A stretch of DNA of 64,000 bases from Paenibacillus_AR mesotrionivorans (GTDB lineage Bacteria > Bacillota > Bacilli > Paenibacillales > NBRC-103111): NCBI RefSeq assembly GCF_046098205.1, contig NZ_JBJURJ010000008.1, positions 248,001-312,000 on the forward strand. The letters run 5' to 3'. A program made the position numbers and the translations under genes. The notes below the pieces were generated by a model. That model saw only the letters and a list, made by a program, of their open reading frames with translations. It did no database searches and was not told the origin of the DNA. Of the stretch, positions 27,406-35,838 are shown piece by piece. The number at the start of each line of letters is the position of its first letter. Position 1 is the first letter of the stretch.

Positions 27406-28299
27406 GTGGTGAACTCAGCCATTCTTCACTTTATCTCGCCACCCATTCCCTACTTCGTGGACTGCGGTCATGCCTATTACGGAGTAGGAGACACCCATAT
27501 TGACCGGAATTGCCTCGGCGTATTCGATCTCATTGTCGTCCGTAAGGGCGTCCTCCCCATCGGCGAAAACGGAAACACCTGGGAAATCAAAGAGGGAGAA
27601 GGACTTATCCTTCTCCCCAACGGTCATCATTATGGCAGTGCCCCCTGCAAAACGGATACGGAAATCACCTGGATTCACTTTCAGACCTTCGGCAGCTGGC
27701 AGATGTGCCGCGACACCAACGAATGCCTGGGCAACCAACTGGAGCTGATCGAAGCCCACAAAAAAGCAGTGTTTTTGAACCACGCCGATGCCTGCTCCAT
27801 TTTCATCTCCAAATACATGAAGCTGTCCTTGAAGGCCATGGAGGCTTTGGATACCTTCTTTCAACAGGACCATGAGCCGCAATCCCTTCGGAATTGGAAA
27901 AGGCAAGCTTCCTTCCAACTCCTCCTGCAGTACCTGGACCGGGATCATGCTCCTCCCGCGGACGCTGCCGCGATACGGCTGGCTGAGCAAATCGAGCTAT
28001 TTATCCGTCAGAATTATGCCAACGATATCACGAATTCGGTGCTTCAAGAACAGATGAACTACCATCCCAATTATCTGGCGAAGGTGATGATGAAGGTCTA
28101 TGGGATGACTCCCATGGCCTATCTACAGTATTACCGCCTCGAGCAATCCAAACGGCTGCTGCTGCAAACCCCCTGGTCCATTGCCCGAATAGCAGGGGAA
28201 GTCGGGTTCCGCCATACGTCGCATTATTCCACCTGCTTCTCCAAGAAAGAAGGTTTATCTCCACTGAGCTTCCGCAGCAAGTTCGCCAAACAGCGGTAA
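27406..28299 (+). CDS. AraC-family regulator of the arabinoside locus
   Basis: 297 residues. The N-terminal cupin-like sensing part (about 15-110; DLIVVRKGVLPIGENGNTWE, GEGLILLPNGHHYGS) is followed by a C-terminal pair of helix-turn-helix motifs (NSVLQEQMNYHPNYLAKVMM and SIARIAGEVGFRHTSHYSTC). It starts at GTG (27406) with GGAGGGG 5 nt upstream; a second GTG follows immediately. The GH51 gene begins 38 bp after its stop, so the two are probably one operon. It likely activates the divergent importer genes in response to an arabinoside or arabinose. Confidence 0.9.
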   Translation: MVNSAILHFISPPIPYFVDCGHAYYGVGDTHIDRNCLGVFDLIVVRKGVLPIGENGNTWEIKEGEGLILLPNGHHYGSAPCKTDTEITWIHFQTFGSWQMCRDTNECLGNQLELIEAHKKAVFLNHADACSIFISKYMKLSLKAMEALDTFFQQDHEPQSLRNWKRQASFQLLLQYLDRDHAPPADAAAIRLAEQIELFIRQNYANDITNSVLQEQMNYHPNYLAKVMMKVYGMTPMAYLQYYRLEQSKRLLLQTPWSIARIAGEVGFRHTSHYSTCFSKKEGLSPLSFRSKFAKQR

Positions 28300-28336
28300 C
28301 AGATACATCAACATATACATACTGGAGGCGTGTGGC

Positions 28337-29845
28337 ATGACAATAAAAGCAAAAATGACGGTGGATAAAGATTTTATCATCGGCAAGGTTGACGACCGGC
28401 TCTACGGTTCCTTCATCGAGCATCTGGGACGGGCTGTTTATGGCGGCATTTATGAACCCGGTCATCCCGATGCCAATGAACAGGGGTTTCGAAAGGATGT
28501 TCTGAAGCTTGTTCAACAATTGCGTGTGCCGATTGTCCGTTATCCCGGCGGCAATTTTGTATCCGGTTACGATTGGAAGGATGGCATCGGCCCGGTCAGC
28601 GAACGGCCAAGCAAGCTTGAATTAGCCTGGAGAACCGTCGAACCCAATCATTTTGGCATGAACGAATTCGCATCTTGGTCAAAAGCAGCCGGCACCGATG
28701 TCATGTGGGCCATCAATCTGGGGACACAAGGCGTCGATGACGCGCGGCAGGTTGTGGAATATGCCAATCATCCGTCCGGCAGCTACTGGAGCGATATGCG
28801 TATCCGTCATGGTTACAAGGAGCCGCACCGGATCAAAACCTGGTGCCTCGGAAATGAGATGGACGGTCCCTGGCAGATTGGCCACAAAACGGCGGAGGAA
28901 TACGGAAGAATTGCCTTGGAGGCCGCCAAAGTGATGAAGTGGACCGACCCGGCCATTGAATTGGTCGCCTGCGGCAGCTCAGCTCTGGGCATGCCCACAT
29001 TTGCCGATTGGGAAGCAACGGTGCTTGATCACACCTATGAGCATGTCGATTACCTGTCGCTGCATCAATACTACGGTAATCATGAGAATGATACCCCAAC
29101 CTTCCTGGCCCGATCGCTGCAGATGGATGAGTTCATTCTTAGCGTCACTGCGATTTGCGATTATATGAAAGCCAAGAAGCGCAGCAAAAAACGCATGTAC
29201 TTATCCTTCGACGAATGGAACGTCTGGTTCCACAGCAATGCTGCAGACAAAAAAATCGAGCCTTGGCAAATTGCCCCTGCCCAGCTCGAAGACATCTACA
29301 CCATGGAGGATGCCCTGGTGGTCGGCTGTTTGCTGATTAGCCTGCTCAAGCATGCGGACCGGGTAAAGATGGCTTGTCTGGCGCAGCTGGTAAACGTAAT
29401 CGCCCCCATCATGACAGAAACCGGCGGAGCCGCTTGGATGCAGACGATCTATTATCCCTACATGCATGCCTCCTTATATGGGCGCGGCCATTCGTTAGTC
29501 CCTCTCATTCAATCCACCAAATACGATACCAAGGAGATCACAGACATCCCGCATCTGGAATCCATTGCCGTACACAATGAGGAACAGGGAGAGGTGACCA
29601 TCTTCGCCGTTAACCGGCATTTAGACGGGGAGTTACCCTTCGAGGCGGACTTGCGCAGCTTTGGAGCTTGTTCGCTTATTGAGCACCTTGTTTTGGAGCA
29701 TGCCGATCTCAAAGCCGTCAATACCGCCGCACAGCCCGACCACGTCAAACCACACAACCGGGGCAACGCCACCGTCAACGGCTCCACTATCTCGGCCAGC
29801 CTGAGTAAGGCTTCATGGAATGTTATACGTTTGAGGGTTTTGTAG
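28337..29845 (+). CDS. abfA: GH51 alpha-L-arabinofuranosidase
   Basis: 502 residues, cytoplasmic (no signal peptide). The GH51 hallmarks are present: start (YGSFIEHLGRAVYGGIYEPG), VRYPGGNFVSGYDWKDGIGP, acid/base Glu174 in LGNEMDGPWQ and nucleophile Glu293 in LSFDEWNVW. The enzyme removes alpha-L-arabinofuranosyl residues from imported oligosaccharides. Together with the GH127 enzyme it covers both anomers of arabinofuranose. Translated from the AraC operon; ATG with GGAGGCG upstream. Confidence 0.95.
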   Translation: MTIKAKMTVDKDFIIGKVDDRLYGSFIEHLGRAVYGGIYEPGHPDANEQGFRKDVLKLVQQLRVPIVRYPGGNFVSGYDWKDGIGPVSERPSKLELAWRTVEPNHFGMNEFASWSKAAGTDVMWAINLGTQGVDDARQVVEYANHPSGSYWSDMRIRHGYKEPHRIKTWCLGNEMDGPWQIGHKTAEEYGRIALEAAKVMKWTDPAIELVACGSSALGMPTFADWEATVLDHTYEHVDYLSLHQYYGNHENDTPTFLARSLQMDEFILSVTAICDYMKAKKRSKKRMYLSFDEWNVWFHSNAADKKIEPWQIAPAQLEDIYTMEDALVVGCLLISLLKHADRVKMACLAQLVNVIAPIMTETGGAAWMQTIYYPYMHASLYGRGHSLVPLIQSTKYDTKEITDIPHLESIAVHNEEQGEVTIFAVNRHLDGELPFEADLRSFGACSLIEHLVLEHADLKAVNTAAQPDHVKPHNRGNATVNGSTISASLSKASWNVIRLRVL

Positions 29846-29895
29846 GCGATTAGTTAGTAGTCAGGCTGCCTTTTCGTGAAATACACCTGACCCTG

Positions 29896-31227
29896 CTAAA
29901 CCGTAAAGCTGTCGATAGCCTCCCTTAAATGAATAGAAAGCGAGCTTTGATTTTCCATATTGTGGGCCGTCTCTTGCAGAACCTGATCAATATGCTCTAC
30001 GCTTGCTTTTACCTCTTGAATGTAACCGGCATTTTGAGATGAGCTTGCCAACACGGAATCAATAACCGCTTCAATTTGGGTTACAGACGCTTTCATCTGA
30101 TCTGCGGCACTGCTGACTTCCTCCGATATCGTATGTATCTTCAAGGCATCTTCTTGATATTTCTTACCGGCTTGGATTAATAATTCATAATCTGCCTTGA
30201 CGTCCTTATTTATATAATCCAGCATATCCTGTGATCCCGCTGCCAGGTTGGCGAACGCATCGCGGACTTGTGTAAGGATGCCGTCCACATGCGCGATTGC
30301 TTCTGCTGTGCGGTTTGCCAATACTCTTACTTCTGCCGCAACCACCTCGAAGCCCTTGCCGTACTCCCCTGCCCTCGCTGCCTCAATGGACGCATTTAAT
30401 GCAAGAAGCCCTGTTTGTGAGGAAATATCTTTTATATTATCTGAGATTTCATTAATCTCCTCGACAATTTCACCTGCCTGAATAGCTTGCTTCAGCTTGG
30501 CTTGTTTTTCGCTATATGTTTCGTTGGCCCTTGCTAAAGAGACGTTTACCTCCTGCTCCATTTGCATCGCTCTGGCCTTCATAGAAACGGATGTCAGAAG
30601 AGAAACCTCCACCTTCTGCAGTAAATCTTCGTTTGTACGATTAATATCAGCGAGGGATACTTCCGCCATCTGTGCAGACTGCGTTAATTTTTCCGCGTCC
30701 TCGGCAAGAATAGTTGAAGTAGAATGAATGAGATGAATATTAGCTACGGAGTTCCGGCTTGCTTCAAGAGTAGAAAAGCTCAATTTATGTAATTGGTCAG
30801 AGGTGTCATCAATCTTAACAATCAGTTTTCTTATATTACCCGAGCTTTTATCAAGGGCTTCGCCCAGGCGGCTGATATCATCACGACCCTCAAGCTGGAG
30901 TGTGCCGGCTAAATCCCCTTCGCCCAGCCTATCGGTGTGGAGCAGAACTTTATTTAATCTTTTTAGTATCAATCGATCATTAAGCAGCGCAATAATTAAA
31001 ACAGAGATCAGAGTACTTAAACCTGATGAGACGTAAAACCCGACATTCCCATCCAGGTAAGTTGTGCTAATCCCTGCTTCCCCGAACGCCTCCCTGCTTT
31101 TTGTCAACGCCAGATTTACAATTTGTCCAATGTTTGTACTAAGAATTTGGACAAGCATAACCGGCATTATAAACTTGAACTTCATGGAATGGATGGTCCT
31201 TTGTTTGATCTCTTCTTTTATGTTCAT
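29896..31227 (-). CDS. methyl-accepting chemotaxis protein with short external loop
   Basis: 443 residues. Two membrane helices (about 18-42 and 62-84) enclose only about 20 residues outside. A HAMP segment (LNKVLLHTDRLGEGDLAGTL) follows, then a long coiled-coil signalling domain. The hairpin tip is conserved (IKDISSQTGLLALNASIEAARAGEYGKGF, quoted here across two windows). The ligand is unknown, and with so small a periplasmic-side loop the signal may be energetic or internal. The gene is convergent with abfA; I saw no clear terminator between them. Confidence 0.9.
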   Translation of the reverse strand: MNIKEEIKQRTIHSMKFKFIMPVMLVQILSTNIGQIVNLALTKSREAFGEAGISTTYLDGNVGFYVSSGLSTLISVLIIALLNDRLILKRLNKVLLHTDRLGEGDLAGTLQLEGRDDISRLGEALDKSSGNIRKLIVKIDDTSDQLHKLSFSTLEASRNSVANIHLIHSTSTILAEDAEKLTQSAQMAEVSLADINRTNEDLLQKVEVSLLTSVSMKARAMQMEQEVNVSLARANETYSEKQAKLKQAIQAGEIVEEINEISDNIKDISSQTGLLALNASIEAARAGEYGKGFEVVAAEVRVLANRTAEAIAHVDGILTQVRDAFANLAAGSQDMLDYINKDVKADYELLIQAGKKYQEDALKIHTISEEVSSAADQMKASVTQIEAVIDSVLASSSQNAGYIQEVKASVEHIDQVLQETAHNMENQSSLSIHLREAIDSFTV

Positions 31228-31319
31228 TGGGTCTCCTTCATGATCATCTGCCTTTAATTCATTATGAGTTGTATATTCATTGGCATAATCATAGCTGATC
31301 TATCAAAATTGGATAACGT

Positions 31320-31399
31320 CCAAAAGGGCATGCCCTTTTGGGCAATTTGGGCTCTTGATAAAATTGAGCAAGTAAATTTGATTACCCTTTGCTATAATA
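31320..31399. promoter_or_regulatory. 22-bp palindrome and promoter in divergent gap
   Basis: 31320-31341 is a perfect palindrome (CCAAAAGGGCATGCCCTTTTGG) described here by its halves CCAAAAGGGCA and TGCCCTTTTGG. The 20-mer at 31326-31345 recurs exactly at 34931-34950, upstream of the MMPL gene. TATAAT at 31394-31399 fits a promoter for the rightward gene at 31459. Probably an operator shared by two loci. Confidence 0.65.
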
Positions 31400-31458
31400 A
31401 ACAAGAAAATCAGGGAACCATCCGCAGCTCAGTCATTTAAGACATTAGGGAGTACGCC

Positions 31459-32157
31459 ATGACACAACGAAAAACAGGCATCCGGCCTATCTTTATCGCC
31501 CGCTATCTGAAGGATAAGAATTTTCGAGTAAGGTTATCTCTCTATGCAGGAACGTGCATCAATCTTGCTTCAAGCATATTCCACCTTCTGGCATGTTTAT
31601 TTTATTCATCCATTTGGTTTGGGGCGGTTGCCGTTTATTATATTATTCTCACAATTATTCGGTTCCTTCTAATTCGAAGCGTGAGGTTTGTTTCCATAAT
31701 GGAAATAAAAGATGATAAGTATATACACGAAATTAGGCGATACCGTGATACGGGAATTTTGCTCTTTGGATTGAATTTGGCTATGATAAGTGTGATCGTC
31801 CAAATCATTTGGCAAAACAAGGGGTATCACTATCCGGGATTAGTGATTTACGCTTCTGCCGTGTATGCGTTTTACAGCTTAACCCTTGCCATTATTAATA
31901 TGGTGAAATACCGCAAAATGGATGAGCCTGTTTTCTCCGCTGCCAAAATGCTTAGCTTTTCGGCAGCATTAATGTCTATTCTGACCCTGCAAACCGCAAT
32001 GATTTCCCGGTTCGGAGAAGATGATTCCTTCCGGCAAATCATGAATGTCACTACAGGCACGATAGTTAGTGCGCTTGTGTTCATAATGGCCGCTTACATG
32101 ATCGTTCGTGCCAATCAGGCATTGAAAAATCATTACACTATAGTGGACAATCAGTAG
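31459..32157 (+). CDS. unrecognised multi-pass membrane protein
   Basis: 232 residues with five to six predicted helices (roughly 28-48, 52-75, 98-118, 125-148, 160-180 and 195-215). It has a short basic N-terminus and a cytoplasmic loop rich in Asp/Glu/Lys between helices 2 and 3. No motif was recognised. It is followed by a strong bidirectional terminator and preceded by a perfect TATAAT box and a 22-bp palindrome. The latter shares a 20-mer with the MMPL promoter region, hinting at common regulation. Confidence 0.7.
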   Translation: MTQRKTGIRPIFIARYLKDKNFRVRLSLYAGTCINLASSIFHLLACLFYSSIWFGAVAVYYIILTIIRFLLIRSVRFVSIMEIKDDKYIHEIRRYRDTGILLFGLNLAMISVIVQIIWQNKGYHYPGLVIYASAVYAFYSLTLAIINMVKYRKMDEPVFSAAKMLSFSAALMSILTLQTAMISRFGEDDSFRQIMNVTTGTIVSALVFIMAAYMIVRANQALKNHYTIVDNQ

Positions 32158-32165
32158 ACTGCTTG

Positions 32166-32205
32166 AAAAAAGGCGCATTCCGGTGATGGAATGCGCCTTT
32201 TTCTA
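32166..32205. terminator. bidirectional terminator
   Basis: The stem AAAAAGGCGCATTCC / GGAATGCGCCTTTTT with a 6-nt loop has A and T tracts on both sides. It ends the membrane protein gene on the plus strand and the small genes on the minus strand. Confidence 0.9.
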
Positions 32206-32391
32206 TTTTTTTATATGCAATGTATTTGCTGATTTTTTTATTTTTTGGAGTTTTGCATAACCCATCATGCCTCCAAAAAGAATGAGCACAACTATACCAC
32301 CAATTATCGTTAGCAAGACCGATAATATTTTCTTCCAAATGTTCTCTAAAAGTGTTGTTTTTCCACCTACTCTCATAACCTGCTCCAACAA
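32203..32391 (-). CDS. small single-pass membrane protein
   Basis: 62 residues with one hydrophobic helix (ILSVLLTIIGGIVVLILFGGMMG) and a basic C-terminus. Not recognised. Its start overlaps the end of the 74-residue gene upstream by 19 nt, and its stop touches a bidirectional terminator. That supports a real two-gene unit rather than a chance frame. Confidence 0.5.
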   Translation of the reverse strand: MLEQVMRVGGKTTLLENIWKKILSVLLTIIGGIVVLILFGGMMGYAKLQKIKKSANTLHIKK

Positions 32392-32597
32392 TTGGGGTTG
32401 GCCTCCTCTTCTCTATTCTTGTTTATAAGATCGCGTCTGAAATTCAAAGTAACATTGGATTTTCTTTCCTTAACCTCCGATGCTTCTTCTAAGATCCAAC
32501 CTGAATTTTCGTAGTAAAAGATGTACAGTGGTTTCATGGTGTTGCTTACTGTAATCTGGATATATTCATAGCGGGTCCCCTTTACTGTGTGGTCCAT
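32373..32597 (-). CDS. small conserved-looking soluble protein of unknown function
   Basis: 74 residues with no signal or membrane helix, and an alternating beta-like pattern (GTRYEYIQITVSNTMKPLYI, then GWILEEASEVKERKSNVTL). The ATG has AGGAG 8 nt upstream. It overlaps the 62-residue membrane protein downstream and follows the MMPL gene stop by 37 bp on the same strand, in reverse order. I do not recognise a family with certainty. Confidence 0.5.
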   Translation of the reverse strand: MDHTVKGTRYEYIQITVSNTMKPLYIFYYENSGWILEEASEVKERKSNVTLNFRRDLINKNREEEANPNCWSRL

Positions 32598-32634
32598 TCC
32601 TTATGCTCCTCTCCAAACTTCGCTCCCGGATAGC

Positions 32635-34848
32635 TTAGAAATCAGCAGATTCCTTTAGCACCTTTAACTCGATTGGCCGATTGCTGTGGGGCTTGTCGTA
32701 CTCCTTCATAATGGCCTCTCCTTCAATGTCAAAATTCGGAAGGAGCTTATCGAGCCATTTCGGGAAGTACCAGGCTGATTTGCCCATCAATGTCATAACA
32801 GCCGGCACAATTGCCAATCGCACGACAAAGGCATCAAGTAAAACGCCAGCGGCCAGGGTTAAGCCCATCTGCTTAATGATGGGATCGTGAGAAAAGATAA
32901 AGCCGGAGAACACGGCAATCATAATAAGGCCTGCCGCGGTTACAACCGTTCCATTTTCATTCAGACCCGCCAGAACGGCTTTTTTGGCGTCGCCTGTATG
33001 AGCATATTCCTCTCTCATCCTGCTTACCAGGAATACTTCATAGTCCATGGATAACCCGAACAAAATACCGATGGCGAGAACAGGCAGCAAGAACAATACC
33101 GCGCTCGAACCAGGGAAACCGAATAGATCCAGGAAATGGCCGTCTTGCACAACAAAGACCGTAAAGCCCAGGGTAGCACCGATGGAAAGAACGAACCCCA
33201 GTACTGCTTTTAATGGTACAAGGATGGAACGGAATACAACCATCATGAGCACAAAGGCAAAGACAACAATCAGAACAGCAAACACCGGCAAGGCACCCAT
33301 GATTTGATCTGATACATCAATGTTCACAGCAGTAGCTCCTGTTACCATTAAAGACATGTTGTTCTCGTCGGAAAGATCTCTGATTTCTTTCACCAGCTCC
33401 TTGGTTTCCGGTGCATTAGGACCATCTTCAGGGGTTACACTTAATAAGAATAATTCACCCTTCTGGTTTGGCATGGCGGGAGAAGCCTTAACCACATGAT
33501 CCAACTCATTCAACTTCTTGGACAGGGCTGCCAATTTATCAGGGGATGCATTTTGTTCATTCGCCGGATCCGCAATCACAACTAGCGTTGAATGGAACCC
33601 TTCTCCATAAGCCTCGGTTAACAAATCATAGCCTTGCCGTTCCGCCGTTTCATACGGCTTGTTGCCGCCATCAGGAAGTCCCAGGTTCAGATGAAAGAAT
33701 GGAACCATCATAACGGTTAATGCCACAATACCAACTACTGACACGATAAGCGGTCTCTTCGTAACAAAGCTGCCCCATTTATTCGTACCGCTTTTCTTAT
33801 CTGAACGGGTTACCTTAACCAATAACCGGTTGCTCTTCTCCGGCTTCATCCTATGTCCCATTAATCCCAGGATAGCCGGCACAACTACAATGGCCACGAT
33901 AATCGATAATAGAACCACTACTGCAGTTGCGACCCCCATCACTGTCATAAACGGTATCTGAACAACCATAAGTCCCAATAAGGCGATGATGACAGTAATA
34001 CCTGCGAACACAACAGCATTCCCGGCGGTACCGTTGGCAATGGCGATTGATTCCTGAACGGTATACCCTTTTTTCAATTGCTGCTTGAACCTGGAGAAGA
34101 TAAATAAGGAGTAGTCAATGCCTACAGCCAGGCCGAGCATTGCAGCCAGAGTAAGGGATATGGACGGAATATCAAAGTAATTCGTACCTACCAAAATCAG
34201 CAGAACACCGGTTCCAACCCCGATCAGCGCGATCAGTATCGGCATTCCGGCTACCAGCAGCGAAACAAACGTTAGCGCCAATATGACATAGGCTAAAGAA
34301 ACACCCAATATCTCGCCGGGGCCACCTCCTGCTTCGGTTTTCTCAAATTCCACCGTTCCTCCTAAACCGGTCTGCATGCCTTTATCTTGTAGGATACTTA
34401 AACTCTCTTCCACCAGTTCCTTGGATGCTTGACTCACTTCAGCCGCCGGCGAATGATAGGTAATGACTGCATAACCAATCTGCTTATCCGGATTTATATT
34501 AGCCAGTTTATCAGGAGCTGCAACAGAGTTAACCGCCGGGTCCTCTTTAATCTTCGCGAGCATTTCTGTAACAACAGCTTTATTCTCTTCTGCGTTCAAG
34601 GATTCATTGGGTGGTGCCTTCATCACGATGTATGCTTGACCAGCTTGTTTGCCCCCCGTAAATTCTTCCTCTAAAACCTTTAGGGCTTTCTCAGATTCCG
34701 TACCCGGTATGGATACGTCCTCTGTAAATGCGGTACCCATATTCATAATGACACCACCTAATACAGCCATAAGCAGAATGAAGGTCAAGATGACCTTCTT
34801 GCTATTGGATCCTGCCCATTTTCCCAAATGAAATAAAAATTTCGACAT
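32635..34848 (-). CDS. MMPL-family RND-type transporter
   Basis: 737 residues with the duplicated MMPL design. Helix 1 (VILTFILLMAVLGGVIMNMG), an external domain of about 120 residues, and five to six helices including GLAVGIDYSLFIFSRF form the first half. A second external domain and a second helix bundle with ILFGLSMDYEVFLVSRMREEY form the other. The two GxDY/GxxMDY motifs carry the proton-relay Asp residues of the family. It probably exports lipids or a hydrophobic drug; the substrate is unknown. A 20-bp element at 34931-34950 lies about 83 bp upstream. Confidence 0.92.
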   Translation of the reverse strand: MSKFLFHLGKWAGSNSKKVILTFILLMAVLGGVIMNMGTAFTEDVSIPGTESEKALKVLEEEFTGGKQAGQAYIVMKAPPNESLNAEENKAVVTEMLAKIKEDPAVNSVAAPDKLANINPDKQIGYAVITYHSPAAEVSQASKELVEESLSILQDKGMQTGLGGTVEFEKTEAGGGPGEILGVSLAYVILALTFVSLLVAGMPILIALIGVGTGVLLILVGTNYFDIPSISLTLAAMLGLAVGIDYSLFIFSRFKQQLKKGYTVQESIAIANGTAGNAVVFAGITVIIALLGLMVVQIPFMTVMGVATAVVVLLSIIVAIVVVPAILGLMGHRMKPEKSNRLLVKVTRSDKKSGTNKWGSFVTKRPLIVSVVGIVALTVMMVPFFHLNLGLPDGGNKPYETAERQGYDLLTEAYGEGFHSTLVVIADPANEQNASPDKLAALSKKLNELDHVVKASPAMPNQKGELFLLSVTPEDGPNAPETKELVKEIRDLSDENNMSLMVTGATAVNIDVSDQIMGALPVFAVLIVVFAFVLMMVVFRSILVPLKAVLGFVLSIGATLGFTVFVVQDGHFLDLFGFPGSSAVLFLLPVLAIGILFGLSMDYEVFLVSRMREEYAHTGDAKKAVLAGLNENGTVVTAAGLIMIAVFSGFIFSHDPIIKQMGLTLAAGVLLDAFVVRLAIVPAVMTLMGKSAWYFPKWLDKLLPNFDIEGEAIMKEYDKPHSNRPIELKVLKESADF

Positions 34849-34930
34849 GGTCCCAACTCCTCCCGATTCCTATCTTTTCTCTTGATGTGATTATCATACC
34901 GCAAATACCAAAGCTTGAACTCGTACGTAC

Positions 34931-34950
34931 GGGCATGCCCTTTTGGGCAA
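34931..34950 (-). promoter_or_regulatory. operator-like 20-mer upstream of the MMPL gene
   Basis: The 20-mer GGGCATGCCCTTTTGGGCAA is identical to 31326-31345. It contains the palindrome GGGCATGCCC. It lies about 80 bp before the MMPL start, near a TATGAT -10-like box. Confidence 0.6.
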
Positions 34951-34956
34951 AAAGGG

Positions 34957-34993
34957 AAAAAAAATACTCGGAAATTAAATCCGAGTACTTTTC
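34957..34993. terminator. possible bidirectional terminator
   Basis: A 7-bp stem TACTCGG / CCGAGTA (34965-34971, 34981-34987) is flanked by a run of A on one side and T on the other. It separates the MMPL promoter from the region to its right. Confidence 0.5.
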
Positions 34994-35034
34994 TCTCCGT
35001 AAACTATCATGAAAGTGTTGCAGAATTAATTAGA

Positions 35035-35212
35035 AAAAGGGGCTCTCAAACTCGCGTGGCTTCGTTTATGTAGTACGCTACAAACGCTACGAGACACAAA
35101 GTATCGAGGCAGCCGGGATTGTAGTCTACGGATTACCTGCTTGAATTGGTCTCCTTTACCCCTATACCACGCCCATGGTCAATTTCCGGACGATTTCGCT
35201 CAACGAAAACAA
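35035..35212. other. unexplained structured intergenic stretch
   Basis: About 180 bp with no open frame. It can fold into stems; the clearest is CGTTTATGTAG / CTACAAACG around 35065-35090. It lies between the MMPL promoter and a small membrane gene. Unlike the AT-rich gene beside it, it is GC-balanced. It could be a non-coding RNA or a remnant of an old element; nothing decides this. Confidence 0.35.
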
Positions 35213-35581
35213 TCAACCTTTTGAAATGAATTTTCTTATTAAAAAGTTTCTAATTGAAATAATGATGATTTCAGGAACTAAGACAATAATTACAAATAGT
35301 ATGAAAATTAATGGTAATGATGAACTAAAAATAACTGCGGATTGACTCTCTCTATTCACTTCAATCAGAAAGTACCATAAAGGAACCGAAACAACCCACA
35401 TGATCAATGTTGAAATCAGTAAGTATCGAACATTTTTCCATAAAAAACAAAATAGAAGGGATATGGCCATTGGTAAAATCCATGTGTCTATCTCTTTACG
35501 GAAGCTCAAAAGTACAAAAATGAGCAAAGGATATAGGATTAAGATAGGTAATTGAAGCTTCCTATTTGAATATAAACTCAT
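35213..35581 (-). CDS. small AT-rich membrane protein of unknown function
   Basis: 122 residues, with about four hydrophobic helices covering most of the chain (LPILILYPLLIFVLLSF, WILPMAISLLFCFLW, YLLISTLIMWVVSVPLWYF, SSSLPLIFILFVIIVLV) and a basic C-terminus. The ATG has GAGGAG 6 nt upstream. Composition is much more AT-rich than the chromosome around it, which suggests transfer. No family was recognised. Confidence 0.55.
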   Translation of the reverse strand: MSLYSNRKLQLPILILYPLLIFVLLSFRKEIDTWILPMAISLLFCFLWKNVRYLLISTLIMWVVSVPLWYFLIEVNRESQSAVIFSSSLPLIFILFVIIVLVPEIIIISIRNFLIRKFISKG

Positions 35582-35735
35582 AAATAGCTCCTCTTCATAA
35601 AAATAGTTTTAAATGAATAATTAAAACCATAGATAAAAGAAATTCTTTTATTATCCCGTTAAGATTGACACAAATTTTCGTCCCCCTCATCTAGTCTAGG
35701 GTTTTCATTGCAATACATATTTCCACTAAATACCA

Positions 35736-35771
35736 AGAAAAGCCGTCCCTTAACCTTAGGACGGCTTTTCT
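35736..35771. terminator. bidirectional terminator after nrdJ
   Basis: The stem AAAAGCCGTCC / GGACGGCTTTT has T tracts on both strands. It lies 68 bp beyond the nrdJ stop. Confidence 0.88.
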
Positions 35772-35838
35772 TTGCTGGTCTTATGATATTTATTTAGCCC
35801 TTTTTTTTTGCCAGACCTTAAAATTTTACTGCAATGCC

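Noticed and set aside
29846..29895. terminator between abfA and the MCP gene
   Set aside because: Only a weak GTCAGG/CCTGAC pair with a long loop and no T run.
31638..32178. minus-strand frames inside the 31459-32157 gene
   Set aside because: Opposite-strand shadows without starts or homology.
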